DNA of 64,000 bases from Anderseniella sp963759095 (GCA_963759095.1 CAVWYF010000028.1:1-64000), one strand, 5' to 3'; numbered from the stretch's first letter, positions 1 through 9,172 are shown. Numbers and translations are program-made. The notes: generated by a model from the letters alone, not told the origin.

Positions 1-104
1 TCGGAGAACGGCCCGAGCGAAGCGAGGACAAGCTGTTCGACCGCCAACAAATGCGCAGCCGCAGGCTGCTTGCGTGAGCGGAGTAAAACAACCCGCACCA
101 CCAA

Positions 105-620
105 CTACTCTTCACGCTCGTGTTTCCAGCGCTTCCAGCGCCGTCTCGACATTGTCTTGCGCTCAATCTGGTCGGCGATCAGCTTGCGCTCATCAGGTGT
201 CAGACGCTTAAAGAAATTACCGGCAATGTCGCGGCCGCGACCCACCATGGTCTGCGCCTCGGCCTCGTACACCTCCAGCGCTTTTGTAACAGCAGCTTCA
301 TCATATGGGTCTGCCCGCAAGGCGGAAGCGACATCACGGGCCTTTTCGCGCACGTTCTTGCGCAGGTCGCGAAATCCTTTGCGGTGTTCGCGCAGTTCGC
401 CAACCAGTTCATCGCGCCGGTCACGATCAAGCTCCCGGAAAAACGCCCGCGGCAGTATCTGGGTAAAACCGGGTCCGGTGATGGAGCGATGGCGGTGCGG
501 ACCGACGGCCTGGTGGGAAACAATGGCAGCAACAACCGCCAGATTGATGGCCAAAGACGCGATCAGCGCAATCCAAACCCATGACCAGCGGCGGGTCTTT
601 GGAGCTTGCGCATCGCTCAT
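105..620 (-). CDS. Spy/CpxP-like periplasmic sensor protein
   Basis: This 171-residue protein has one N-terminal membrane segment (about residues 12-34) followed by a charged, almost entirely helical periplasmic region rich in Arg, Glu and Lys. That layout fits the heavy-metal-resistance/Spy/CpxP-like family (Metal_resist type), whose members act as periplasmic chaperones or stress sensors. Phrases such as LTPDERKLIADQIE match the LTPEQR-like repeats of the family. It is the last gene of a minus-strand unit with the ECF sigma gene, and its ATG overlaps the stop codon of the upstream gene by four bases (ATGA), which implies translational coupling. I infer that it senses or buffers envelope stress for that sigma factor. 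Family assignment is fair; the ligand is unknown. Confidence 0.7.
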   Translation of the reverse strand: MSDAQAPKTRRWSWVWIALIASLAINLAVVAAIVSHQAVGPHRHRSITGPGFTQILPRAFFRELDRDRRDELVGELREHRKGFRDLRKNVREKARDVASALRADPYDEAAVTKALEVYEAEAQTMVGRGRDIAGNFFKRLTPDERKLIADQIERKTMSRRRWKRWKHEREE

Positions 621-1129
621 AGCAAACTCCCGTCATCGCCGTCGTCAATCAGCACAACGTCCAGCACGTCATCGGATGCCGCCGGAAACTGCAGGCTGTC
701 GGCCAGCAGCGTACCGGCATCTGTACCGATCCCGACAAACACACCCAACATGACGCTTGCCGCAAGCGCGCCGGCCGCCAGGAGCTGATGGGGCAGAAAA
801 CCGGAATGCCAACGGGACTTCCTGCCGTGCATCGTAGCAGGTCCGTCGGTTCTGTTTCCTGCCGCAATGGCTGAAAGCAGGCGATTGCGGGCACCTTCCG
901 GTTCAGAAATGCCGGCAGCGGTGGCCGTATCAAGCAATTTATCCAACTGGTCGGCTTCGGTGCTCAGATCTGGAGGCAACAATTCAGGTTCACGCAACAG
1001 GTTGGCAAACCGTACCCGGTCAGCCTCAGGCCAGCGCAGCGGATTGCGGCCATAGGCCGCCAGCACTTCAGTCAGGCGCGCATCACCTGCGCTGCCCTGC
1101 CCTTTGCCGTTGTTGTTGCGTGCCGTCAT
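617..1129 (-). CDS. probable anti-sigma-like membrane protein
   Basis: A 170-residue protein encoded between an ECF sigma factor and a periplasmic sensor, overlapping each by ATGA. The first half is soluble and carries a short conserved-looking phrase (YGRNPLRWPEADR, about residues 26-38). A single hydrophobic segment lies at about 115-135 (LLAAGALAASVMLGVFVGIG), and the tail is acidic. A soluble cytoplasmic part, one membrane helix and a position just after the sigma gene are what an anti-sigma factor would show, but I see no zinc-binding HxxxCxxC motif. The role is therefore an inference from gene order, not from a recognised domain. Confidence 0.6.
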   Translation of the reverse strand: MTARNNNGKGQGSAGDARLTEVLAAYGRNPLRWPEADRVRFANLLREPELLPPDLSTEADQLDKLLDTATAAGISEPEGARNRLLSAIAAGNRTDGPATMHGRKSRWHSGFLPHQLLAAGALAASVMLGVFVGIGTDAGTLLADSLQFPAASDDVLDVVLIDDGDDGSLL

Positions 1130-1776
1130 TTCAGTTGCTCCAGTTCGTCAATCAGGTCTGTCCACACCGGGTTGAGCAGTGTTCGCAAAGACCGTCTTGC
1201 CCGCGATAACAGCGATTCCACCGCTTCAACGCTGACGTCCATAATCGATGCAGTCTCCTGATTGCCCAATGCTTCGAAATAGGTCAACTGCAGGGCCGTG
1301 CGCTGGCGCTCGGGCAACTGAGCCAGCGCGGCAGACACTTCGTCAGCCGCCTGGCCGTGGCGCAAGTGTCCGTCAGGTGCGGTAGATGTATCAACCAGCA
1401 ATTCCAGTTCGCTGTCAGACGTGTTGCGCGCCCGTCTCAGGCGGTCAATGGCAAGATTGCGCGCTACCCGTACAAGCCACCCCTTCAGGGCCGTCTTATT
1501 GCGTAAAACCGGCGGATCGCGCCACAATTTGACGAACGCTTCCTGGGTCACATCTTCAGCATCGGCGGCGTTGCCCAAAACCCGCGCTGATAACCTGAAA
1601 ACCAGGGAATAATGCCGGTCAACCAGTGTGGCAAACGCGGTTTCATCACCGGCAACAACCCCTTCAAGCAACACGGCATCGACTGCCGGAGACGCATCTC
1701 CGGCAGTCGACGTGGCCGCTGTGTTTTCACTGTATCCTGCCATTCCCCAAGCCGGACGCGCTGTTTGCCAGTTCAT
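1126..1776 (-). CDS. ECF-family RNA polymerase sigma factor
   Basis: A 216-residue sigma-70 family protein. Region 2 lies at about residues 47-105 and contains DAEDVTQEAFVKLWR, the core-binding segment typical of ECF sigmas. Region 4 lies at about 150-205 (LPERQRTALQLTYFE, then a helix-turn-helix ending SRARRSLR) and should contact the -35 element. Regions 1 and 3 are absent, as in other ECF sigmas. The ATG is preceded by AGGAGG with good spacing, which supports this start. It follows an EF-hand gene by 8 bases and overlaps the next gene, so EF-hand, sigma, anti-sigma-like and sensor genes probably form one transcript. Which stress activates it cannot be read from the sequence. Confidence 0.9.
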   Translation of the reverse strand: MNWQTARPAWGMAGYSENTAATSTAGDASPAVDAVLLEGVVAGDETAFATLVDRHYSLVFRLSARVLGNAADAEDVTQEAFVKLWRDPPVLRNKTALKGWLVRVARNLAIDRLRRARNTSDSELELLVDTSTAPDGHLRHGQAADEVSAALAQLPERQRTALQLTYFEALGNQETASIMDVSVEAVESLLSRARRSLRTLLNPVWTDLIDELEQLK

Positions 1777-1784
1777 CAGCCCTC

Positions 1785-2255
1785 CTATTGCCGGGCCTGT
1801 GACCTTGCCTTGCGAGCCTCGGTCCGTTTCTTGCGTGCGGTCACATGATAGGCACGCGATTCCTGCAAAGTCACCCCGCCGGACTTGTCGGCATCTGCCG
1901 AGACGAACAAGCCGGCAATGTAACCGCGAAGCTCCTTGCGTGTAACTGCAGCATCCTTGTCTGCATCCATGCGTGACAATATACGATCAATGCGGCGCTG
2001 AGACAGCCGATTAAGCCAGTTTTCAAGCTCGGCCCTGGTTACCTTGTCATTCTTGTCGGCATCAAGGCGCATGAACCGGCGAACCGACTTTGCCTCCAGT
2101 TCTTCTATTGCCAGTGCGCCATCCTTGTTCTTGTCGAGACGCTCAAAAGTGCGCTCACCGCGCGGCATGCCGGGCTCGCGGGCAAGCGCTGTGTTTGCTG
2201 ACATGCCTGCGATGACCAACGCAGCAGACAAAGCGGCTGAAAAACGAATGCTCAT
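1785..2255 (-). CDS. secreted EF-hand calcium-binding protein
   Basis: A 156-residue protein with an N-terminal signal peptide (about 1-25, ending near ANTALA) and four EF-hand-like loops: LDKNKDGALAIEE, LDADKNDKVTRAE, MDADKDAAVTRKE and ADADKSGGVTLQE. The D-x-D/N-x-D/N spacing is kept best in the first, second and fourth loops. An AAGGAG ribosome site lies about 11 bases before the ATG. It is the first gene of the ECF sigma unit, so a calcium- or metal-binding periplasmic protein is probably co-expressed with the stress sigma factor. Calcium binding is a family property; its role here is inferred. Confidence 0.8.
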   Translation of the reverse strand: MSIRFSAALSAALVIAGMSANTALAREPGMPRGERTFERLDKNKDGALAIEELEAKSVRRFMRLDADKNDKVTRAELENWLNRLSQRRIDRILSRMDADKDAAVTRKELRGYIAGLFVSADADKSGGVTLQESRAYHVTARKKRTEARKARSQARQ

Positions 2256-2289
2256 AACGGATCAATCTCCTTAGCTTGTAGATGTTGCC

Positions 2290-2320
2290 GGGACCTCAGG
2301 TTCGCAAACCTCTGGGTCCC
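2290..2320. repeat. strong hairpin in leader of the ECF sigma unit
   Basis: A near-perfect inverted repeat lies between glnE and the EF-hand gene: GGGACC and AGGTT on one side pair with AACCT and GGTCCC on the other, with small internal loops. On the minus strand it sits about 35 bases upstream of the EF-hand ATG, so it is either a terminator for glnE without a T-run or a structured leader of the sigma unit. Confidence 0.5.
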
Positions 2321-2396
2321 ACGGAGTGTGTTGGCCAACGCACATGAACAAGACGAGAACACCCGCAACAATCCGTCGCTCGGTCTGAAAAAAGTT

Positions 2397-5312
2397 TCAG
2401 CGGTCTTCCGGAACGCCGATCAGGCGGTCAAAAATCTCAGAAACCTGCCGGTTTGCATCGATCAGCATAGCCTCCATGGTGGCAACATCCGGCGCAGCAC
2501 TGGCCCGCAACAGCAATTTCACAAGGCCGGACGGCGCACTTTCCAGCTCAAACCGGCCGGATGAACACAGCCGCAGCATGTGGGTCAGGCCCTGATACAA
2601 TGTCGCTGCAGAAACCAGCACATCATGGTCTGCCACAGCTAGATGTCCGGCATCACGCAAGGCATGAAGGGCTGCAATGGTATTGCGTTGCAGCACGTCC
2701 GGCGTGTCATGGGCATGGATCAATTGCAGGGCCTGGGCAACGAATTCGATCTCGACCAGACCACCGCGTACATGCTTGATGTCCCAATGGTTGCCGGTGT
2801 CGGCGCCCTGAAGCATGCGCAACCGCATGTCCTTCACATCAACGAGGGTCTGGTCCCGGTCGCGGCGGGCGCACAGCACCGTGCGAATGGTTTTCTCCAC
2901 ACGTTGCTGCAAGGCTGCATCACCAGCCACAACACGTGCCCGGGTCAGTGCCATTTTTTCCCAGGTCCAGGCCTGGGTTGCCTGATAGTTGTCAAACGAA
3001 CCAATGTGACTGGCAACAGGCCCCTTATTGCCGGACGGACGCAACCGCATGTCAACTTCGTAAAGATCGCCCTCATCGGTCTGAGAGGTCAGTGAAGTGG
3101 TCAGGCGTCTCGTCAGCCGGGAGAAATACTGTGATGGCGGCAACGGCCTGTCGCCGTCGGACGCGTCGACCTCATCGGGAAAATCATACAGCATGATCAG
3201 GTCCAGATCGGATGCCGCCGTCATCTCGCAGCCACCCAGTTTGCCCAGCGCCATGACAACCATTGAGCCGCCTTGAACGTGCCCGTGCCGCACGCCCACA
3301 TCAGCGGTGGTAACGTGGAGCATGTGAGCGGTCACAGCATCTGCGAGCTTCGAATAGGCAAGGCCGGCCTGTTCTGCACTGACCGTTTCCGACAAAATGC
3401 GCATGCCGATACGAAGCGACAATTCATGGGCCGTGATGCGGGTTGCGCTCAAAATCTCTTCGTATGTCGCGTCGCCACTGCGCAAGGCGGCAAAACAGTC
3501 AGCCAGTTCGGCCTCTTCCGGCATGGCACCAAAAAAATCCGGATCGAGCACCGCTTCAAGCTGGCGGGGACGACGCGACAGGCTCTGCGCCAGGCGGGGA
3601 GCAGACCCCAACACCGTCATCATCAGTTCGAGCAGGAACGGATTTGCCTTGAACATGGAAAACAGCTGAACGCCGGCCGGCAGTCCGGCAACAAACCGGT
3701 CAAAGGCGATAAGCGCCTGATCCGGCTGGCCGGAACGTGACAGGGCCGTCAGCAGTGCCGGCATCAGTTCGGTCAACCGTTCGCGGGCGGCAGATGAACG
3801 CATTGCCGGGTAGCGCCCGAAATGCCAGCCGCGAATGGTGGCAGAAACTTCAGAAGCCTGGGCAAATCCCATTCCGGCAAGTGTCCGCAGCGTTTCCGGA
3901 TCGTCATCACCACCGGTAAACACCAGACTGCCCAGTTCGCTACCAAGGTCAGGCGCTTCCTCAAACAGACCGGCATAGTGCCCTTGCACCTGCTTGAAAG
4001 TCGCGGTGAGCCTGTCAGCCAGTTCATCCGGGTCGCCATAGCCGCAAAACCGCGCAAACCCGGCAAATGCCTCGTGTGTCGCGGGCAATGTCTGGGTTTG
4101 CTCATCGGCAACCATCTGCAGGCGGTGCTCGATGGTGCGCAAAAACACATACGCCTCGTTCAGTTCATCGCTGGCTGCCTGCTCGATCCATCCGGCCTGC
4201 ACCAGTTTGTCCAGCATGGCTTGTGTGCGGTTGCCCCTGAGGTCCGGGTTTTTGCCACCTGCAATCAGCTGCTGGGTCTGCACAAAAAACTCGATCTCGC
4301 GAATACCACCGCGTCCCAGCTTGATGTTGTGGCCCAGCACCACAATGGAATCATGGCCCTTGTGGGCGTGCATCTGCCGTTTAAGCGACTGCACGTCCGC
4401 GATGGCGGCAAAGTCCAGGTATTTACGCCAGACGAACGGCGTCAGGCGTTTGAGAAATGCCTGTCCCAGTTCCAGATCACCTGCCGCTGCGCGCGCCTTG
4501 ATCATGGCGGCCCGTTCCCAGTTCTGACCCATCGATGCGTAATAGTTTTCGGCCGCACCAATGGCGATGGCGATCTGGGTTGCCCTAGGGTCCGGCCGCA
4601 ATCGCAGATCAATGCGGAACACATATCCGTCCTCGGTACGGTCCTGCAGGACGCTGGCCAGTGTCCGGGTTATGCGAACATAGATTTGAGCTGCGTTATC
4701 TCTTTGTTCCAGAGGAATTTTTTCGGGATCGTAAAGTACGATCAGATCAATGTCAGACGAGTAATTCAATTCGCCTGCACCATGTTTTCCCATGGCCAGA
4801 ACCGTGTATCCGTCTGATGCGGGCTGGCCTTCATCCGGTGTCAGCTTGCCAGCTTCCACGGCCTCTTCCAACAACCAGTTTACCGCGCCTGCAACCGCCA
4901 CATCGGCAAATCGGGTCAAAGCGCGCGTTACCTGTTCGCAGGACCAGATGCCTGCAATGTCAGCCAGCGCAATCAGCAGGGCGACATGATTACGTGCGAC
5001 ACGCAGATGACGCATCAGATCGGCCTGTGATGGCGCAGATGCAGCCTCCGTCTCAAGACGTGCGCAGATGGTAGTGAACAGGTGATCGGGCGGCGTGCTC
5101 AGCGCCTCGAGAGCAAACTCAGGATAGCGCCGCACCAGCCCGGACAGAAACGGAGACCCGGCCGAAATGTGAGCCAGAAGTGCGCGGACAGTTGAAGACG
5201 TCTCGCATAAGGGCTGCAGTACGTCTGCATGCTCCACGATCGCGGTAAGCAGACCCTGCTCATCAGGTTGCACAGGTAACGATACTTGTGCTGCAGACAA
5301 AGCCTTGTTCAT
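2397..5312 (-). CDS. glnE: bifunctional glutamine synthetase adenylyltransferase/adenylyl-removing enzyme
   Basis: GlnE transfers AMP to glutamine synthetase and removes it by phosphorolysis, in response to PII protein and glutamine. The 971-residue length fits the family. Two nucleotidyltransferase domains are visible: the N-terminal half has SSDIDLIVLYD near residue 185 and the C-terminal half has AASDLDLIMLYD near residue 690, each with the G-x-D-x-D catalytic pattern. GRGGIREIEFFVQ and RGGLVEIEFVAQ are the matching second motifs in each half. I prefer the ATG at 5312 to a TTG 15 bases upstream. It lies after a histidine kinase gene on the same strand, an order I recall from rhizobial genomes. 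Confidence 0.96.
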   Translation of the reverse strand: MNKALSAAQVSLPVQPDEQGLLTAIVEHADVLQPLCETSSTVRALLAHISAGSPFLSGLVRRYPEFALEALSTPPDHLFTTICARLETEAASAPSQADLMRHLRVARNHVALLIALADIAGIWSCEQVTRALTRFADVAVAGAVNWLLEEAVEAGKLTPDEGQPASDGYTVLAMGKHGAGELNYSSDIDLIVLYDPEKIPLEQRDNAAQIYVRITRTLASVLQDRTEDGYVFRIDLRLRPDPRATQIAIAIGAAENYYASMGQNWERAAMIKARAAAGDLELGQAFLKRLTPFVWRKYLDFAAIADVQSLKRQMHAHKGHDSIVVLGHNIKLGRGGIREIEFFVQTQQLIAGGKNPDLRGNRTQAMLDKLVQAGWIEQAASDELNEAYVFLRTIEHRLQMVADEQTQTLPATHEAFAGFARFCGYGDPDELADRLTATFKQVQGHYAGLFEEAPDLGSELGSLVFTGGDDDPETLRTLAGMGFAQASEVSATIRGWHFGRYPAMRSSAARERLTELMPALLTALSRSGQPDQALIAFDRFVAGLPAGVQLFSMFKANPFLLELMMTVLGSAPRLAQSLSRRPRQLEAVLDPDFFGAMPEEAELADCFAALRSGDATYEEILSATRITAHELSLRIGMRILSETVSAEQAGLAYSKLADAVTAHMLHVTTADVGVRHGHVQGGSMVVMALGKLGGCEMTAASDLDLIMLYDFPDEVDASDGDRPLPPSQYFSRLTRRLTTSLTSQTDEGDLYEVDMRLRPSGNKGPVASHIGSFDNYQATQAWTWEKMALTRARVVAGDAALQQRVEKTIRTVLCARRDRDQTLVDVKDMRLRMLQGADTGNHWDIKHVRGGLVEIEFVAQALQLIHAHDTPDVLQRNTIAALHALRDAGHLAVADHDVLVSAATLYQGLTHMLRLCSSGRFELESAPSGLVKLLLRASAAPDVATMEAMLIDANRQVSEIFDRLIGVPEDR

Positions 5313-5402
5313 GGATACCAACCGCAAAAACCGAAACTAGACTTCCGACCCTAACCTCTGGAACGGGATTAGCAAAAGTGTATCCGCAGTTTTCGCTGTA
5401 TT

Positions 5403-6788
5403 TTATGCCCTGACCGGAAAACGAAGCTTTGCGATGAGCCCCGGATTTGCATCCTCGATTTCGAAATCACCTGCATGCAGCTTCATGACACTGTCGACCA
5501 GCGCCAAACCCAACCCACTTCCGGCTTCGCTGCGGCTTTTGTCGAGCCGGACAAAACGACCCTTGACCCTCTCCCTGTCGATTGCGGCGATACCAGGCCC
5601 GGTGTCACTGACATGGACGGTCCAGCCATCCCCTTTCGAACGGGCAATCTGCAATCGTATCGCAGGGGCCCCGGTTTTCGCGTCTCGGCCATACTTGATC
5701 GCATTGTCGAGCAGGTTGGTCATTGCCTGGGCCACAAGCTGCCTGTCAGCTCTCACCAGTGCGGTTTCCGGCGCATCCAGAACAAGCGTGCCGCCGGCGT
5801 CTTCCGCGATGGGACCATAAAGCTCCACCAGATCGTCCAGCAAAGCCACAAGATCAGTATCCTGAAACCCTTCGCGCATCTGGCCAGCCTCGGCACGCGC
5901 AATAGACAGCAAGGCATTGAATGTGGTGAGCAGGCCGTCTGCCTCGGCTATATTGGCTTCAAGCGCGGCTTTGTGATCTTCCGCAGAGTTTGAGCGCAAT
6001 GCATCTTCGGCGCGTGCACGCAACCGGGTCAACGGCGTGCGCAGATCATGGGCGACATTGGATGACACTTCCTTCATGCCGGTCATCAGCCGATTGATCT
6101 GGTCCAGCATGTCGTTGAGGCTCTCCGACAGGCGGTCAATCTCGTCACCGGTCCCGGAAACCGGCATTCTTTCACCCAGGTCACCGGCCATGATGGCGCG
6201 GCTTGCGCCATTGATCTCGTCCACCCGGCGCAGGAAATTGCGGCTCATCAGCAGGCCACCGCCAACGCCCAGCACAAGTGTCAGCCCAAGAGCCCAGAAC
6301 AATGATGTTCTGATGATCCGGTTGAACTGCCGTCGCTCTTCCACATCGCGGCCGACAACAAGCTGAAAACCGCCGTCCAGGCGAACGAAAAACGCCCGTG
6401 CCGTATGGTCAACCAGTCCCCTGCCGGTTTCATAGGGGAATTTGAAATCAATGGTGCCGCGCTCACCCACCGCTTCAACCGGCAAGGATTGCAGATTTCC
6501 GGCAAGCCTGCGTCCCACGGCGTTGGTAAGGATATAGACCGCGCCATCTGCTTCCGCGCTGCGTGCCTTGATGATTTCAAGCAGTCCCCGAGGCCCGCGG
6601 ATTTTGTACTGCTCGGCCAGGCCCTGCACTTCCGCCTCGACCGTATCCTCGGTCTGGCGCTCCAGCAAAATGGCGGTGTTCCAGTATATGTAGGCAAGAA
6701 TGGCACCCACCGAGATGGCAAACACGGTCAGGTAGACAGCCGCCAGCCGGAAGGTCGACGTTTGCAGGAGTTTAAGAGCGGCCCGCAC
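5403..6788 (-). CDS. sensor histidine kinase, partner of the adjacent response regulator
   Basis: A membrane histidine kinase of about 461 residues. It has two transmembrane helices flanking a periplasmic region, a HAMP linker, the phosphoacceptor H-box SNVAHDLRTPLTRLRARAE, an N-box LLDNAIKYG and G-boxes DTGPGIA and GSGLGLALV. The open frame extends upstream to 6881, but a GTG at 6788, just before AALKLLQTSTFRLAAVYL, gives a 17-base overlap with the upstream regulator gene and starts close to the first membrane helix, so I use it. It probably forms an operon with the regulator and lies between degP and glnE, which suggests envelope sensing, but the signal is not known. Confidence 0.9.
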   Translation of the reverse strand: MRAALKLLQTSTFRLAAVYLTVFAISVGAILAYIYWNTAILLERQTEDTVEAEVQGLAEQYKIRGPRGLLEIIKARSAEADGAVYILTNAVGRRLAGNLQSLPVEAVGERGTIDFKFPYETGRGLVDHTARAFFVRLDGGFQLVVGRDVEERRQFNRIIRTSLFWALGLTLVLGVGGGLLMSRNFLRRVDEINGASRAIMAGDLGERMPVSGTGDEIDRLSESLNDMLDQINRLMTGMKEVSSNVAHDLRTPLTRLRARAEDALRSNSAEDHKAALEANIAEADGLLTTFNALLSIARAEAGQMREGFQDTDLVALLDDLVELYGPIAEDAGGTLVLDAPETALVRADRQLVAQAMTNLLDNAIKYGRDAKTGAPAIRLQIARSKGDGWTVHVSDTGPGIAAIDRERVKGRFVRLDKSRSEAGSGLGLALVDSVMKLHAGDFEIEDANPGLIAKLRFPVRA

Positions 6789-7452
6789 GAATACTGTATC
6801 CGGCGCCGCGAACAGTGTGCAAAAGCGGTTCGCCGAATTCCTTGTCCACCTTGGCCCGCAATCTGGAAATGTGGACGTCAATCACATTGGTCTGCGGGTC
6901 GAAATGATAGTTCCACACGTTTTCCAGCAACATGGTGCGGGTCACCACACTGCCGGCATTGCGCATCAGGTATTCCAGCAGCTTGAATTCCCGCGGTTGC
7001 AGCAAAATGTCTTCGCCTGCCCGGGTTGCCGTGCGGGCCAGCAGGTCAATCTCGAGATCTGCAACCTTCAATTTGGTCGTGTGCGGGGTGGCATCCTGGC
7101 GACGGCGCAAGGTTTCAACACGGGCCAAAAGTTCCGTGAATGCATAGGGTTTTGCCAGATAGTCATCGCCGCCGGCGCGCAAACCGAGCACCTTGTCGTC
7201 CACTTCGCCGAGCGCCGACAATATCAGCACCGGCGTTATGATGTCTTCGCTGCGCAGTGTCTTGACAACTTCAAGACCGTCCATGCCCGGCAGCATCCGG
7301 TCCATAATAATGACATCATGGGTCTGCTCGCGCGCCAGTTCGAGACCATCGGTTCCATTGGCGGCCAGATCCACGACGTGACCTTCTTCAACCAGGCCCT
7401 TTTCAAGCCAACTGGCCGCTTCGCGATCATCTTCTACGACAAGAATTTTCAT
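6772..7452 (-). CDS. OmpR-family response regulator
   Basis: A 226-residue two-component regulator. The receiver domain occupies about residues 1-115, starting MKILVVEDD, with the phosphorylated Asp in VIIMDRMLPGMDG and the conserved Lys in YLAKPYAF. The winged-helix DNA-binding domain follows (about 125-220, LQPREFKLLEYLMRNAGSVVTRTMLL and VDVHISRLRAKVD). The ATG at 7452 is chosen over a GTG 15 bases upstream because MKILVVEDD is the canonical start. It is followed immediately by its kinase gene. Confidence 0.93.
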   Translation of the reverse strand: MKILVVEDDREAASWLEKGLVEEGHVVDLAANGTDGLELAREQTHDVIIMDRMLPGMDGLEVVKTLRSEDIITPVLILSALGEVDDKVLGLRAGGDDYLAKPYAFTELLARVETLRRRQDATPHTTKLKVADLEIDLLARTATRAGEDILLQPREFKLLEYLMRNAGSVVTRTMLLENVWNYHFDPQTNVIDVHISRLRAKVDKEFGEPLLHTVRGAGYSIRAGRS

Positions 7453-7514
7453 GCAATTTGAATCCACAACCTGATCACCTGTTGTTGGTGCCTATTTTAA
7501 GAGGAAAAATCAAG

Positions 7515-7646
7515 TGTGCCTCCGTACACCTCGTGTTTCAGAAGACCGTTGGCAGGGGGGGCGGGAGGTCTACCCGAAACAACATTGTGAGGCACACGAA
7601 GGCACGACGGCGGCGTGGGTACAGAGGGGGCAGAGTTCACGCCGCC
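7515..7646. repeat. inverted repeats between degP and the response-regulator gene
   Basis: Two stems lie in the 208-base gap. TGTGCCTC (7515-7522) pairs with GAGGCACA (7589-7596), helped by TGTTTC/GAAACA inside. GGCGGCGTG (7609-7617) pairs with CACGCCGCC (7638-7646) 15 bases after the degP stop codon. No T-run follows on the minus strand, so this may be an attenuator or a Rho-type stop instead of an intrinsic terminator. Confidence 0.45.
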
Positions 7647-7660
7647 ATTCTTATATAGTA

Positions 7661-9172
7661 TCAGCCTTTTGAAATTTTAAGTGCTACAAAACGCTGTCCA
7701 CGATCATTTTTCACCAGCAGCAACACTGGAGACTTGCCGGATCTGGCAGATGACTGGCGAATTGCGGCCACTGCGGCCTCCGGTTGATCAACAAAGGCAC
7801 CATCGACTTCGAGGATAACATCGCCCTGACGAATGCCCTGTTCGGCTGCCGGTGAGCCGGGCAGAACCTCGGCCACAACAACACCTTCGCCATCTTCAGC
7901 CGGAGCCAGTGCGAGACCAAGCTGCTGGTCTGCGGCGGGCCCGCTGCTGTCGCGTCCAGGGTTGATGGATGCCTGCTTTTCTCCCGGCATTTCACCAATC
8001 GACACCTTGATGTCGCGCTGCTTACCGCTGCGGAACACAGTCATCTCCACCGTCGTTCCCGGCTTGAGCTTGGCGACTTCGCGCGACAGTTCCTTAGGGC
8101 CTTTGATGTCCGTACCATCAACTTTCAAAATGGTGTCTCCGGTGCGCAAGCCAGACTTTTCGGCCGGCGAACCATCGGTAACCGCAGCAATCAATGTACC
8201 TGACGGTTTGTCCAGGCCGATGCTGGAGGCAATGTCTTCCGACACCTTCTGGATCTGAACACCAAGCCAGCCGCGCGTCACATTGCCGTCGTCCTTCAGA
8301 TCGGCAATGATGTCTTCCGCAGTTGATGCCGGAATGGCAAATCCTATGCCGACACTACCGCCTGATGGTGAGAAGATGGCTGTATTGACACCAACAACCT
8401 CACCTTTCAGATTAAAGGCCGGGCCGCCGGAATTGCCGCGATTGATCGGCGCATCTATCTGCAGGAAGTTGTCATAGGGGCCGGCACCAATATCGCGGCC
8501 GGCAGCCGAAATAATACCGGTTGTAACGGTTCCACCAAGGCCGAACGGGTTGCCGACTGCAACTACCCAGTCACCGACGCGCGGCTTGTCAGCGGCAAAC
8601 TTTACCGGGGTGAACTTGTCCCCGCTCTCGATTTTCAACAAGGCAAGATCGGTCTTCGGATCGGTTCCAATAACCTTGGCGTCAAGTTCGCGTCCGTCAG
8701 AGAACTTGACCGAAACTTCGCTGGCGCCCTTGATAACGTGATTGTTGGTAACCAGGTAACCGTCTTCAGAAATGATGAAACCGGACCCTTGCGAGGTACC
8801 GTTGCGACGATGCGGTTGAGGCATTGCCCCGCCGTTACGGCCAGGCTGATTGCGGAAAAACTGCTCAAAAGGCGATCCTTGCGGGAAGCCAAACTGGAAT
8901 TGCCGACGCTGCTCGCGCGTACCATCTTCGGAGCGGGACGCGACAGGAGTAAACTTGCTTTGCACCGACACAACTGACGGCATCACGTTTTCCACCAGGT
9001 CGGCGAAGCCGGATGCTGGTGCGTTGTTGAGAGAGACCGATGCTTTTGCTGTCGATTGTGTACCGGCATGGCTGATGGTGCCGGTCAGGGCCGTTGCACC
9101 AAGCAGGCCGGCAATCATCAGAGCATAAACCGCCGTGCGGCTTTTTGATCCGTTTTTCGTGTGTATAGGCAT
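7661..9172 (-). CDS. degP: DegP/HtrA-family periplasmic serine protease
   Basis: A periplasmic Do-family protease-chaperone that degrades misfolded envelope proteins. Counting from the ATG at 9172 (503 residues), a signal peptide covers about 1-36, and the trypsin-like domain carries His145 (TNNHVIKGA), Asp175 (KTDLALLK) and Ser248 (RGNSGGPAFN). Two PDZ domains follow (about 290-385 and 405-490; KSGLRTGDTILKVDG, EQGIRQGDVILEVDG). An upstream in-frame ATG at 9217 lacks a ribosome site, whereas GGAGA precedes 9172. The gene lies in the order ccm - hydrolase - degP - two-component pair - glnE; all but the hydrolase are familiar as neighbours in rhizobia. Confidence 0.95.
   Translation of the reverse strand: MPIHTKNGSKSRTAVYALMIAGLLGATALTGTISHAGTQSTAKASVSLNNAPASGFADLVENVMPSVVSVQSKFTPVASRSEDGTREQRRQFQFGFPQGSPFEQFFRNQPGRNGGAMPQPHRRNGTSQGSGFIISEDGYLVTNNHVIKGASEVSVKFSDGRELDAKVIGTDPKTDLALLKIESGDKFTPVKFAADKPRVGDWVVAVGNPFGLGGTVTTGIISAAGRDIGAGPYDNFLQIDAPINRGNSGGPAFNLKGEVVGVNTAIFSPSGGSVGIGFAIPASTAEDIIADLKDDGNVTRGWLGVQIQKVSEDIASSIGLDKPSGTLIAAVTDGSPAEKSGLRTGDTILKVDGTDIKGPKELSREVAKLKPGTTVEMTVFRSGKQRDIKVSIGEMPGEKQASINPGRDSSGPAADQQLGLALAPAEDGEGVVVAEVLPGSPAAEQGIRQGDVILEVDGAFVDQPEAAVAAIRQSSARSGKSPVLLLVKNDRGQRFVALKISKG

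Noticed and set aside
3..77. Short frame ending in TGA at the window's left edge, possibly the end of a plus-strand gene
   Set aside because: Only 24 codons are visible, Arg-rich and without any family resemblance; it could equally be non-coding.
3822..4817. 331-codon frame on the plus strand inside glnE
   Set aside because: It is antisense to the unmistakable GlnE coding sequence and its translation shows no domain.
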